From the NCBI GenBank assembly GCA_029204225.1, contig CM055106.1:39895827-39959826 (forward strand): DNA of 64,000 nucleotides, read 5' to 3'. Below the pieces are notes generated by a model that saw only the letters and a program-made list of their open reading frames with translations, made no database searches and was not told where the DNA came from. Shown here in pieces: positions 53,201-59,709 of this stretch (the first letter of the stretch is position 1; each line of letters starts with the position of its first letter). The translations under genes and the position numbers were made by a program. The DNA is from Diphasiastrum complanatum. Lineage: Eukaryota > Streptophyta > Lycopodiopsida > Lycopodiales > Lycopodiaceae.

Positions 53201-55769
53201 TAAATGGAGGTAGACAATAGGACAATTATATGATTTCTACTTCTTTTATTTCGCTTTTAACTATTATTTTCACTTAACTATGTACAAACAATAAGATGGT
53301 ACATGAAAAATATGTTGTCGTTTGGTTATTTGTGCACACTAATTGTAATCTACTTCTGTATCGCTTTCTTTGGTAGATCGAAAGAAAAAGGCTTGAAAAG
53401 AGTGAGCGAGTTTCAATTGTTCATAAATTACGAGAATAAAAATGTTTTAACTATATTCTACAAGAGTGAAGTGGTTGGTTAGCACTCATGTCATCTTATA
53501 GGATATATGAGCAAGGTGGTCACTCAACCTTGGTATTCTCAAACTTTGTGCTTGCTAAGTTCATGGGACATATCCACATCTCACTTTCTTGAAGAGAACA
53601 CATGATTATATTTGATGGTTTCATATCGGGCTTACCTTCAAAGGGACTAGTCAATAGGCTCAATGGGATTTTACAAGCACATTTTCTAGAGAGAGATGTA
53701 GCTAGTATCTTGATTTCACCACAATACTTACACTTAGGACTATCACATATCGTATCAAAGAGTTTCAGGTATCCTCACACTAGCTAGACATAGAGATGGG
53801 TTGTTTTTATCCCTTAGGTAGACCACATGTGTCATATGTACACATCAAGGGAGATTCTGTTAAGATGGTTAGCATGGTAACTTTCACATCCTCCACCAAG
53901 GATCAAAGACTAGGACGCTAAACCCATAGAAACAAAGGGAATCTGATGGTACCCAGCAAAATCTAGATCAAACAGATTTAGCCCCTAAGCTGTGGACCAA
54001 CCAATGCTCAATAGGAGAGAGATGTCACTCCAACAACATATAGGTACCATCACCAAATCTAGCTCTCTTCCATGGGAGGCCTATGGGTTTACTTATACCC
54101 TCCAAGGCTCCTCCTCATCTAGGAGTGAACTGTTACACCTCAAAAGCCTAACTGGGCCACCTCATCCACTTTTCCTATGAGTCATTGTTAGACCCATACA
54201 AATCCACCATCTTGAGTTTTAGGCCTCCAACCATTAATTATGACTTTAGTTCCATGAGGGCCCCAACCCCTCCTCCTTACGAGATAATGATCTGAGATCA
54301 GTCCAAACGTGGGCATGACATTTTTCCACCCTTATTCAAGTTCTGTCCTCAGAAATTAAAGTTAGGCAAGTTCCTTTTCAGGCTTCCTTTCTGTTCCCAG
54401 GAGTCGTCATCGTTTGTATGACCTTTCCATCGAACTAGATGCTCGGTAACTATACGATTACGGAATTGTTTAGTTATGGTATTCAAGATCTTTTCAGGTT
54501 CAAGATGGGTCACACCTGATGATTCCTTTGACAGGTCCAATAGATCTTCAAAACCAAGATGATCCCCTTCACGTAGACTTATCTCAAGTCAACTTCTGTG
54601 AAATACAGGGTGTACTTGAGTTCCTTCTGGGAGGTCTAATTGGTAAGCCAAGGATCCTATCATCTTTAGGATTTTATACGGTCTCTTGTATCTAGCGGAT
54701 ACTTTGTAATACTTACCCATAACATTCGAATCCTCCAGGATTCACAAACATACCCAATTCCCTTCTTGAAAATCTTGAGGCGTTCCGGGAAACCCTAATG
54801 GGAAATCCCGGATCGCATTCCGGAGCGCGTTTTGGAACGCAGACTGCAACCTTGCCTCAAGTTAGATGATGAGCAAAAAGATGTTGATCTGTATGAATCT
54901 TGATCTTTCATAAGTTGTTACCCGAGATTGGAATTTCTATGCCAGCCTAAGAAATTTTTTTAACCCTTAAGCAGGAGCCAATTTAATTTTTTTTTACGTG
55001 AGGAAGTCCTTGAGGGCTTTTTTTGAGCACTCAACGCCACTGTAGTCTACATTGGAATCCATAAACAAATTTTACACTTTTCTAATATTCAAATACAAAA
55101 TCATGTCAAACTGGTGAAAGCCTTGATGTTGTCATGCTATTGATGAGGGGGTACATATGACATGAAGGAAATAGGCATAAACTATGACGTAAGTTCTAGA
55201 ACTTTCTTGGAACCATATAAAATGCATCTTGAGAGTTTGCAAAGCAATGAGAAAGGCTTTGTTGGCTTTATGACTCTCCTTGTTGTTGCTTTGAAAGTCA
55301 CTAAATGATCCACATGCAGTTGGATATTTTTGTGTTACTAGTTATTGCTAATGATGAGTTTTAACTTAGCAGCATTGCCTATTCTTAGGTTAGTCTAAGG
55401 CTTGTTAGAAATTCACAATTTTTACTGGTCATAGTATGCTCCATTTACCTTGTAACATCAATTTTACTTTTTCCATTTTTGGTTCTCTTGGAAAAAATCA
55501 CAAGCTTAGCCATCAAATGTGTTAGGTGAGGTTGTTAGATCAACATGCCGAACCTCTACGATGACTACCTGGGCACGTGTTTAATTGCTTAGTTGTTATT
55601 TGAAACCTGTTTAAAAATCTCTTTTAGGTAGAATCAAAGAAGGTCACATCGAGTGTTTTTTGTCTAGGCTTAGTGTATTGAGTCTTTATTAACATTTGGT
55701 GGCTTTCTATTAGGCCATGTTTGTGGACTTTGGCCTTGCTCAGGAAACTGGTGGTTACTGCTACTTAAG
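30526..55769 (+). CDS. GlnRS: Glutaminyl-tRNA synthetase, cytosolic type, 5' ten exons
   Basis: This enzyme charges tRNA-Gln with glutamine for translation; the Arabidopsis counterpart is OVA9. Ten exons with GT-AG borders keep one frame for about 305 codons: 30526-30675, 31269-31319, 45017-45088, 47021-47120, about 47357-47452, 47650-47711, 48001-48102, 48391-48462, 52796-52948 and 55714-55769. They encode the two N-terminal tRNA-interaction domains of eukaryotic GlnRS, a Lys-rich linker, and the start of the class I catalytic fold with [12 protein letters not shown] (HIGH motif) and AMFVDFGLA. No stop or frameshift is seen, so the gene is probably functional. The usual length is near 790 residues; the C-terminal 60 percent, including KMSKS and the anticodon-binding domain, must lie past 64000. 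Intron 2 is 13.7 kb and intron 10 exceeds 8 kb. Confidence 0.93.
31269..31319 (+). CDS. GlnRS: GlnRS exon 2
   Basis: This 17-codon exon ([17 protein letters not shown]) lies between acceptor TGTGCAG and donor ACG|GTGCGT. The text [12 protein letters not shown] matches the family's conserved G-C-x-x-x-x-G-N-L-L-Y. Phase 0 at both ends lets it join exon 1 across a 593 bp intron and exon 3 across a 13.7 kb intron. Confidence 0.92.
31566..32235 (+). pseudogene. copia integrase C-terminal half
   Basis: Landmarks are [18 protein letters not shown] (second catalytic Asp), a stop after NGMR, then [18 protein letters not shown] with the catalytic Glu. [18 protein letters not shown] and [18 protein letters not shown] form the usual C-terminal region. 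The first catalytic Asp lies outside the truncated fragment, so it cannot be active. Confidence 0.92.
32365..33368 (+). pseudogene. copia reverse transcriptase
   Basis: The RT shows [56 protein letters not shown] and [20 protein letters not shown]. After a frameshift near 32800 it shows [11 protein letters not shown] at about 32930, carrying the two catalytic Asp. [33 protein letters not shown] and [19 protein letters not shown] follow. A TAG at about 32430 and breaks near 32800 and 33367 interrupt the frame. Confidence 0.93.
33372..33909 (+). pseudogene. copia RNase H
   Basis: The frame starts [15 protein letters not shown] and reads [20 protein letters not shown] (first Asp), [20 protein letters not shown] (Glu) and, after a shift, [20 protein letters not shown] and [15 protein letters not shown]. 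These are the standard copia RNase H landmarks. It ends 10 to 20 bases before the polypurine tract. Confidence 0.92.
33927..34146 (+). repeat. copia 3' LTR, truncated
   Basis: The LTR starts TGTTGGATTTCAATGCTC right after the tract AAGGGGGAG. It contains a short tandem array of AAGTGCCCGA-type units (about 33989-34050, five copies). The sequence is replaced by LINE endonuclease sequence at about 34147, so no LTR end is visible. Confidence 0.75.
34147..34318 (+). mobile_element. LINE, 5' segment (endonuclease), interrupted
   Basis: The frame reads [20 protein letters not shown] then [26 protein letters not shown] is the APE-type endonuclease signature. It aligns with the uninterrupted LINE copy at about 61700-61830 (minus strand). 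The LINE is 5'-truncated at about 34147 and interrupted after GGGATCTATTAC at 34318 by the chromovirus. It resumes at 41128. Confidence 0.85.
34319..34787 (-). repeat. 3' LTR of the chromovirus
   Basis: The 469 bp repeat ends TACATAACA on the plus strand; on the minus strand it begins TGTTATGTACC. Just upstream in element orientation is a run of about fifteen G, the likely polypurine tract. It is nearly identical to 40667-41127 except at its left end, where TGTTACAA is present here but not in the other copy. Confidence 0.9.
34788..35105 (-). pseudogene. Integrase C-terminal and chromodomain-like tail
   Basis: In broken frames on the minus strand the text reads [14 protein letters not shown], then [17 protein letters not shown]. 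The latter resembles the chromodomain core (hydrophobic, R, E-x-L-x-x-W-K-G) that chromoviruses carry after integrase and that can direct insertion toward marked chromatin. Homology ends before the G-rich tract next to the LTR. A related tail occurs in the relic at 54.3-54.8 kb. Confidence 0.7.
35105..36304 (-). pseudogene. Ty3/gypsy integrase (chromovirus)
   Basis: Two frames cover it. The frame 36304-35774 has the zinc domain ([34 protein letters not shown]) and [20 protein letters not shown] with VVDRLTKM (first Asp). The frame 35713-35105 has [14 protein letters not shown] (second Asp), [20 protein letters not shown] (Glu) and [20 protein letters not shown], then basic C-terminal text ([17 protein letters not shown]). 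One stop near 35773 divides them. It is otherwise well preserved. Confidence 0.94.
36332..36890 (-). pseudogene. Ty3/gypsy RNase H (chromovirus)
   Basis: The frame 36890-36510 includes a Lys-rich insertion ([17 protein letters not shown]), then [18 protein letters not shown] and [20 protein letters not shown] with the first Asp. The frame 36523-36332 continues with [20 protein letters not shown] and [13 protein letters not shown]. One frameshift near 36515 separates them. Confidence 0.93.
37100..37704 (-). pseudogene. Ty3/gypsy reverse transcriptase (chromovirus)
   Basis: The frame 37704-37510 holds the start ([34 protein letters not shown]). The frame 37516-37100 reads [49 protein letters not shown] and the catalytic [11 protein letters not shown] at about 37160. 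A frameshift near 37515 links them. The thumb lies in the damaged 36900-37100 stretch. Confidence 0.94.
37705..38285 (-). pseudogene. Ty3/gypsy protease (chromovirus)
   Basis: The domain reads [20 protein letters not shown] at its start, followed by [17 protein letters not shown] and [15 protein letters not shown]. The catalytic motif is D-D-G-S-T where most gypsy proteases have D-S/T-G. The residues before IDDGS (about 38285-38322) come from the inverted gag segment and are not protease. It continues into the linker to RT. Confidence 0.85.
38281..39060 (+). pseudogene. Inverted gag segment of the chromovirus (zinc knuckle on + strand)
   Basis: On the plus strand, opposite to the rest of the element, the text reads [20 protein letters not shown] then [12 protein letters not shown] (gag capsid). 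After breaks it continues [39 protein letters not shown] (zinc knuckle, C-x2-C-x4-?-x4-C with Gln-Leu where His is expected) and [18 protein letters not shown]. On the minus strand the gag start lies at 39065-39348 and protease at 38285 and below. Gag order is restored only if this block is flipped. Confidence 0.85.
39043..39348 (-). pseudogene. Gag N-terminal part (chromovirus)
   Basis: The frame begins at 39348 with [20 protein letters not shown]. It has a coiled-coil-like helix ([20 protein letters not shown]) and reaches [15 protein letters not shown]. The last residues (from about 39110 down) no longer look like gag, which marks the inversion breakpoint. The related relic at 5.37 kb has the same EKxxKxxDV region. 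Confidence 0.8.
39349..40666 (-). other. Untranslated leader of the chromovirus
   Basis: This is about 1.3 kb between the 5' LTR and gag, without open frames of note. A primer binding site next to the 5' LTR is not recognisable, perhaps because the LTR end is damaged (GGAGGCCATCG in place of the expected end). Pyrimidine-rich blocks lie near 39480-39600. Confidence 0.5.
40667..41127 (-). repeat. 5' LTR of the chromovirus
   Basis: It matches 34328-34787 closely. On the minus strand a TATA-like CCTATATAATGG lies near 40970. The plus-strand right end ATAACA is followed by ATTAT, matching the ATTAC before the left LTR. The left end lacks TGTTACAA, replaced by ATCGATGGC, so a small deletion or rearrangement removed the LTR terminus and probably the primer site. 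Confidence 0.88.
41890..42602 (+). pseudogene. LINE reverse transcriptase domain
   Basis: Frames 41890-42198 and 42384-42602 carry the palm motifs: [11 protein letters not shown] (motif A), GVKQGC in the gap between them (motif B) and [10 protein letters not shown] (motif C). [16 protein letters not shown] follows as the thumb-side motif. A frameshift near 42180 and a TGA near 42360 interrupt it. The protein would nick target DNA with its endonuclease and copy its RNA in place. Confidence 0.88.
43360..43425 (+). repeat. LINE 3' terminus: hairpin, AATAAA, (CTTT)n
   Basis: ATGCC (43366-43370), TTTT, GGCAT (43375-43379) form a 5-bp hairpin. AATAAAGC follows at about 43392 and then (CTTT)n. The same order occurs at the other LINE 3' ends in the window. 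Confidence 0.85.
43600..43745 (+). mobile_element. Second LINE 3' tail, divergent subfamily
   Basis: CACACTTGATATGTACTTTT aligns with the 3' end of the neighbouring LINE. The hairpin reads ATACC-TTCG-GGTAT (43695-43708), with two paired base changes relative to ATGCC-TTTT-GGCAT. AATAAATC and (CTTT)n follow. Only the last 100-150 bp of the element is present. Confidence 0.8.
43746..45016 (+). other. End of GlnRS intron 2, unassigned
   Basis: A G-rich stretch (GGGAGGGC-like units, 43755-43825) and a (CA)n run (about 43838-43860) come first. The rest is AT-rich sequence with no motif I can name. A short inverted repeat CATGGTGGTTTTTTTT/AAAAAAAACCACTAGGCATG lies near 44265-44290. The intron ends with TTGTTCTTTCAG. 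Confidence 0.5.
45017..45088 (+). CDS. GlnRS: GlnRS exon 3
   Basis: The exon has 24 codons, [20 protein letters not shown] then ISNK, between TTTCAG and AAG|GTTTGT. It matches the conserved K-x-P-x-N-A-L-x-H-R-P segment of the GlnRS N-terminal domain. Phase 0 at both ends. Confidence 0.93.
45089..47020 (+). other. GlnRS intron 3 with a LINE scrap
   Basis: The 1.9 kb intron is mostly unassigned. At about 45880-45970 the text [11 protein letters not shown] resembles the LINE segment [11 protein letters not shown] seen near 42890, so a decayed LINE piece is present. The open frames at 45997-46932 on the minus strand look fortuitous. Confidence 0.5.
47021..47120 (+). CDS. GlnRS: GlnRS exon 4
   Basis: Acceptor TTCACAG precedes [20 protein letters not shown] and [13 protein letters not shown], then donor ATAG|GTCTGT. 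This is the second half of the first N-terminal domain. The exon ends after the first base of a Gly codon. Confidence 0.93.
47357..47452 (+). CDS. GlnRS: GlnRS exon 5
   Basis: After TTTTTTGCAG the exon reads [20 protein letters not shown], then [11 protein letters not shown]. It carries the family's conserved L-x-x-R-Y-R-x-N. The start may be off by two bases. It ends one base into a Val codon. Confidence 0.9.
47650..47711 (+). CDS. GlnRS: GlnRS exon 6
   Basis: After TTGTCCCTAG the exon encodes [20 protein letters not shown], with L-P-W-A-D-type text typical of the second N-terminal domain. The donor is AAG|GTGAGT. Phase is restored to 0 at its end. Confidence 0.93.
48001..48102 (+). CDS. 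GlnRS: GlnRS exon 7 (Lys-rich linker)
   Basis: The exon encodes [20 protein letters not shown] then [14 protein letters not shown]. The first part closes the N-terminal domain (cf. the L-G-E-K/R motif); the second is the charged linker found in plant GlnRS before the catalytic domain. Its A-rich run (nine A) is a possible slippage site. Confidence 0.92.
48391..48462 (+). CDS. GlnRS: GlnRS exon 8 (linker)
   Basis: This 24-codon piece, [20 protein letters not shown] then IFPM, lies between TATTTTAG and ATG|GTATAC. Conservation is weak here in the family, but I-F-P precedes the V-H-T-E segment in other plants and the phase fits. It is the least certain of the ten exons. Confidence 0.75.
48463..52795 (+). 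other. GlnRS intron 8 (4.3 kb)
   Basis: It contains two GT microsatellites (about 49990-50008 and 50190-50224), a 16-bp palindrome at 50235, and a LINE 3' segment at 50290-51110. About 52240-52700 may hold a solo LTR, but its ends are not identified. The remainder is unassigned. Confidence 0.55.
50290..51110 (+). mobile_element. LINE 3' segment with zinc finger and tail
   Basis: A C-terminal CCHC finger reads [18 protein letters not shown]. The conserved form elsewhere is CQLCSL; here the Gln codon is TAG. It is followed by [20 protein letters not shown]. The 3' UTR ends with the hairpin at 51051-51064 (ATGCC-TTTT-GGCAT), ATTAAAGC and (TTC)n. It is 5'-truncated, as is usual for LINEs. Confidence 0.85.
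52796..52948 (+). CDS. GlnRS: GlnRS exon 9 (start of catalytic domain, HIGH motif)
   Basis: The exon encodes 51 codons, [20 protein letters not shown] to [18 protein letters not shown] is the class I HIGH signature that binds ATP; Val replaces the usual Ile. Acceptor is TGATAG and donor AAG|GTAATG. Phase 0 at both ends. This is the longest exon in the window. Confidence 0.95.
53890..54320 (-). repeat. Probable 3' LTR of a gypsy relic
   Basis: On the minus strand, GGGTGGAAAAA (polypurine-like) is followed by TGTCATGCCCACG at 54320, a plausible LTR start. The far end is not defined, and no partner is present. Confidence 0.5.
54321..54790 (-). pseudogene. Ty3/gypsy integrase C-terminal relic with chromodomain-like tail
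   Basis: The minus strand reads [20 protein letters not shown], then [28 protein letters not shown] and [21 protein letters not shown]...E-H-L-V-R-W-K-G...S-W-E is a chromodomain-like ending of a chromovirus integrase, better preserved here than at 34.8 kb. Upstream sequence is cut at about 54790. Confidence 0.8.
55714..55769 (+). CDS. GlnRS: GlnRS exon 10
   Basis: The exon encodes [18 protein letters not shown] plus two bases of Arg, between TCTATTAG and AAG|GTAATG. It continues directly from the HIGH motif as in all plant GlnRS. The next segment, expected to start near Y-D-D-T-N-P, is not found before 64000. Confidence 0.94.
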
Positions 55770-56492
55770 GTAATGAGATAATGTAGATGAAACTGCGTTT
55801 GCTTGCAATGTATTATTGTTTGTTAATTTCTTGTGCTATGACTGGTTTGATGGCATGTGATGAAAGTGTTCTAGCCCAGAGCTAGGGCTTTCTTTGTGAA
55901 GAAGATTGTTTGATAAAGGATTATGCAAGTAAGTAGTGCATTGGAACATCTATGAAAAGTACATTAGGACGTACATGACATAAGCAACAATGAAGAATAA
56001 AGATGATCAGGTAACAATATCTAACAAAGATCGATGTACAATCAATATCAAGCAAAGCATTAGATAAATTGTGTAACCTCTCTCAAAGACACTTGTCTCC
56101 TACAGAAGAACTCAAGAAACCAAAGTTTCAATCAATCAGTAGATTGAATGGCGGTTACTCTACTTATAGTGTCCTAGAGGCCCTTAAGGGAAACCTTTTA
56201 CAAACCTGCCGTGATACTAGTGCCTGGCATGGGTTCGAATAGGGTTTGCACTTGGCCTATTGGCCAAAGGTTATACATTGAACAAATAAAAACAGGGACC
56301 ATGGGTTCAACTCCATATTGACAATGTCAATGCTAATGCCTAACTGGCAATGAGTAAAAGTTGCAGATAATGTCCTGACCAAATGCCTATAATGCTCCTA
56401 TTAATGTTCAATGTAGGAAAAAATGGAAGAGCTGCATTTATTGAAATGGACATGAAAAGGGTGATGTATTGAGATGGACCTGAAAAGGTTAA

Positions 56493-56496
<4 letters not shown>
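55770..56496 (+). other. Start of GlnRS intron 10, unassigned; possible tRNA-like SINE
   Basis: A weak A-box-like TGGCCTATTGG (about 56252) and B-box-like GGGTTCAACTCC (about 56302) occur in order on the plus strand. Another GGTTCGAATA lies at about 56230. These could be a SINE relic. Nothing else is recognised. Confidence 0.3.

Positions 56497-56580
<84 letters not shown>
56497..56580. repeat. (AG)n microsatellite
   Basis: An almost pure AG repeat of about 80 bp lies exactly at the 3' end of a minus-strand LINE tail, the same arrangement as at 62.4 kb. Confidence 0.95.
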
Positions 56581-56582
<2 letters not shown>

Positions 56583-57010
56583 GCTTTATAAGACAAAGTA
56601 CATGTCAAGTGTGTAAAGAAACTGTGGGAGTGTAAAAGCGTCTCCGAAAATATAAATGTCTAGGCTGAAGACTAAATATACATAGACATAAATAAATAGA
56701 TGTAGTGATGCTAGGGGATCATCAAATCTTGCTGAAGAAAGAGGTAATTTGGCCCGTCCCAGGAGGTATGGGTGGGGTGGTCTCTGACGCTGTCACTGTT
56801 GCTGTGGTTGATGTGGATGACGAGTATGTGGTCTTTGGGCATCTGGTTGTGTAAGAGGTAATTGGAGCTGGGAGATAGGACTCTGCTGTACATGACAAAG
56901 AATCTCACAACTCATGAGGGCAATGCAACTTGCATCTACATACGTGAGGAGAGAGCGTAATGTGCCTGGAGAGTCTTTGAAGAGGCAAAACAAATCTCCC
57001 CCTGATCTCA
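56581..57010 (-). mobile_element. LINE 3' fragment, minus strand
   Basis: The minus strand reads MRSGGDLFCLFKDSPGTLRS LL, matching the post-finger region of the other LINE copies ([11 protein letters not shown]). The 3' UTR follows with CACACTTGACATGTAC; the hairpin has been lost here. It is truncated at both ends of the coding part. Confidence 0.75.
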
Positions 57011-57440
57011 TCAGTTTGATAATGAATTGATATTAAATCAGCATATGGAGAAAGCTATGTACACGTTGTGTATGAGGAGGTTTCAGGAGGGAAGTATCAA
57101 GCTGCAATGAACATGTTGCTCTCAAAACCAAGGCCATGCCCTCAAAGATGGATCCAAAAGTAATGCGCCTGCTCTTCATGCCCGATAACCATTAGAAGTG
57201 GGTGTAGATAGTCCCAAATGAAACTATAATAGGAGATACACTTCTCATCCTCCTAGACTACATCAGAAGGTCCCAAATCTACCTCATGTTGCTTGTCAAA
57301 TCACATCCTTCTTCAACATCAATAGAACATGTTGATAGTGCTATATGATTTTGACATTATTGTAGTAGGATAGACTATGTTTTGGAACATCTCATTCAGT
57401 TCAGCTCAATTTAGTTTCTAGTAATTAGATATGTTTGTTC
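57011..57440. other. Unassigned part of GlnRS intron 10
   Basis: I find no gene, repeat family or motif here beyond AT-rich sequence. Confidence 0.4.
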
Positions 57441-57545
57441 TCTTTGTTACTGTTTTGGAGACGTTCCATAGACTCCCACTGGTACCACATACCTGACGTG
57501 TACTTTTTTTCGTTTTATATGCCTTTTGGCAAGGAAAAACCCTCT
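57440..57545 (+). mobile_element. LINE 3' tail
   Basis: GTTTTGGAGACGTTCCATAG to CCTGACGTGTAC aligns with the LINE 3' UTR. The hairpin TGCC-TTTT-GGCA is at about 57520-57531. The AATAAA and repeat part are missing. Only about 100 bp remains. Confidence 0.75.
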
Positions 57546-57879
57546 AGGTTTCCCTTGCAGTTCTCTATCCATCTTTAGTGGCTATCGCAATTAGTAGAAT
57601 GTAGGTTCTCATGGCTTGGTAACTCGACTAGCAAAAGTGAAAACTATTTGAAGATTTGGGTGGACATGGAAGGCATTATGGAAACATTGTAGACATTGCA
57701 GACCTTGACACTGTTCCAAGGCACAAACTTATGGAAGAAATTTGGTGTCCCATTGACATAAGGAAAAGGTGCGTTTGTTAATTCAAAAGTCTACTTTTTA
57801 GACATTTTACATACTTCCACGATATGACACACACTTGAGATGTACTTGAAAGACATTTATAAGATTCTCTCTCTACAGG

Positions 57880-59225
57880 GTTACATATTGCTTGCAGGGG
57901 ACTTTAACGCACGCACGCACAACCGCTCGCCAGACTGAGTTCTATGCTGACACTCTCTCTTTATCCGTTGGATACCCTTTATGCCCGTTATTCTCAGGAC
58001 TCATCAGCGACAATTACTCTTTTTGGGGAACAGCTTCTGAGGTTGGCTCAAGCACACGGTCTCATTATCCTAAGTGGTCTTCTTCAATGGCCATCCTCCT
58101 CTGCATATACTTGCCACCCATTTGGTGGCGGTCACAGCGTAGTGGACTATTTCATTGCATCTCCTGCTTTATTGCCCCGCCTGGCATCCTTCACCATCGC
58201 TACCCCCGTCCTCGCTGATCACTCTCTGCTCTATCTCTCCTTCTCCCCAGCGCCAAGTCCACCTCCTCCTCCCCCTTCCCTCTTTGTTCGACCCACCCGC
58301 TATCGTATACCTCCTCATCAATCCCAGTCCTATGTTGCCCACGTCTCTCGTCTTCTGGACCACTTTCCTTCCTCCTCTGATGTCACTACCCAAGCCTCCT
58401 TTTTAACACACCGTCCAGCTCGCTCTGGTCCTAAACCGCGCCCTGCTGCCATCGCAGATACGTGCCCTGCTGGTGCCTCCATCGCTGATCTTGAACCGCG
58501 CCCTGCTGCCGCCTCCATCGCGGGTCCTGAACCGAGCCCTACTGGCCTGAAATCTGCCTCCATCGCAGGTCTGTCCATCACATCCGAGCCTTTTGTACCT
58601 GCTCATGTCATTGTACCTGTTTCAGGCGAATCTGCATGTGCATCTGGAATGTCCATTGCACCTACCTTCGATCCACTTCCACCTTTACCTTCACCTTCTA
58701 TTTCGGTTGCAATCTCTATCTCTTCGTCAGATCCTCTTCTCACTAATAGTGAATCCATTATAGCCGACCCTTTGACACCGAATACCCCAGAAGAGGAGTC
58801 ACCTGTGCCTCCAGCCTTTCGCTGTGGGGCACTACGATATACCTGGATGAAGACCTTACTTTCATTCAGGTTCAAGAACGGAAAAAGGCAAAACAGGAGG
58901 CTATAACGAATGGAAAGCGGCTGATCTATAGGGATGGTATCATTCATTTTGTAGATATTAAATCTGTTGCTACTGATGAGATATCTGAGATTGTTGAGTT
59001 AGTGTGAGAGTTAGAGCACTGAAGAGATGCCAGTTGAATCTGTAAATGGTCTTCGTACCATAAAATCCTGGACACTATCCTCTTCTTAGTTAGTTTGGTT
59101 TTTAATTATGTTGTTTGACGGAACTGCTCCGCCTTGGTTCCACTTTACATGATGTACTTGTTCATCTTACACGCCTTTTAGCATGGAAAAGATGTTAATA
59201 AAGCTTCTTCTTCTTCTTCTTCTCT
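57880..59225 (+). mobile_element. LINE-derived chimeric element: endonuclease plus Pro/Ala repeat ORF plus LINE 3' end
   Basis: The element opens with LLAGDFNARTHN (endonuclease) and, after a frameshift in a GCAC repeat, continues in an open frame to 58906. It ends with the LINE 3' UTR, a hairpin variant (ACGCC-TTTT-AGCAT, 59171-59184), AATAAAGC and (TTC)n. The reverse transcriptase and zinc finger are absent and other coding sequence takes their place. Confidence 0.75.
57944..58906 (+). CDS. 320-codon ORF: LINE endonuclease C-terminal half fused to a Pro/Ala/Ser repeat region
   Basis: The first 130 or so residues are the second half of an APE-type endonuclease: [20 protein letters not shown] and PVLADHSLLYLSFSP, with the catalytic D-H of the last motif. 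A Pro-rich linker and DVTTQASFLTHRPAR follow, where other LINE copies go on toward RT. Instead there are three or four copies of ASIA(D/G)-LEPRPAA-like units, an acidic Ser-rich part and a basic end (FRFKNGKRQNRRL). No stop occurs in the whole frame. An extension in another frame reads LIYRDGIIHFVDIKSVATDE. Function unknown; translation is unproven. Confidence 0.55.
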   Translation: MLTLSLYPLDTLYARYSQDSSATITLFGEQLLRLAQAHGLIILSGLLQWPSSSAYTCHPFGGGHSVVDYFIASPALLPRLASFTIATPVLADHSLLYLSFSPAPSPPPPPPSLFVRPTRYRIPPHQSQSYVAHVSRLLDHFPSSSDVTTQASFLTHRPARSGPKPRPAAIADTCPAGASIADLEPRPAAASIAGPEPSPTGLKSASIAGLSITSEPFVPAHVIVPVSGESACASGMSIAPTFDPLPPLPSPSISVAISISSSDPLLTNSESIIADPLTPNTPEEESPVPPAFRCGALRYTWMKTLLSFRFKNGKRQNRRL

Positions 59226-59239
59226 CACTCCCAGATTGT

Positions 59240-59570
59240 AGAGGATATGTCAACTTTGCTCTCTTCAGGAGGTGGAGGATGAGTTTCATTTCATCTTTCG
59301 TTGTCCAGTATATTATGAGATCAGAGGGCGATACCATTGCTTATACAGAGATACTCCTCTCACGCTGAGATCCTTCCTCACGTATCCAGACTCCAGATGT
59401 GTAGGTCTTTTGTTGAGGGAGATGTATACTCTGCGAGTTTCACTTCACCTACGCACTCAGATATGGATCACAGTCAGGCTCATACTACCCAGTTCTTCCA
59501 AAAGCGAGATAGAGAGGATATTTCAGTTGAGGAGAGTCACTCCACCTGATTGTGAGGCTTTATAAAGAAC
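59240..59570 (+). pseudogene. LINE C-terminal zinc-finger fragment
   Basis: The text reads CQLCSLQEVEDEFHFIFRCP then [20 protein letters not shown]. It is a C-x2-C-x9-H-x4-C finger followed by the conserved block. It starts directly after the TTC repeat of the preceding element, so one LINE fragment appears to have landed at, or recombined with, the tail of another. A frameshift lies just inside the finger. Confidence 0.8.
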
Positions 59571-59709
59571 ATGACATCATGTACCAAGCTGAATAGATCC
59601 CCAACTATTGTTGACGTTGGTTTGTTGTCACAAATTCAAAAGCATATATCCTTAGAGTGTATGGTTGGGACCTTAAGGCAATTCCATGTGTAGAGGCCCC
59701 GACTCTCTA
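59571..59709. other. Unassigned
   Basis: Short stretch with no recognised feature between two LINE pieces. Confidence 0.4.

Larger units (their letters stand above)
52949..55713 (+). other. GlnRS intron 9 (2.8 kb) with a gypsy 3' relic
   Basis: The middle (about 53890-54790) is a minus-strand Ty3/gypsy remnant. The rest is unassigned. The intron ends TCTATTAG. Confidence 0.6.
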
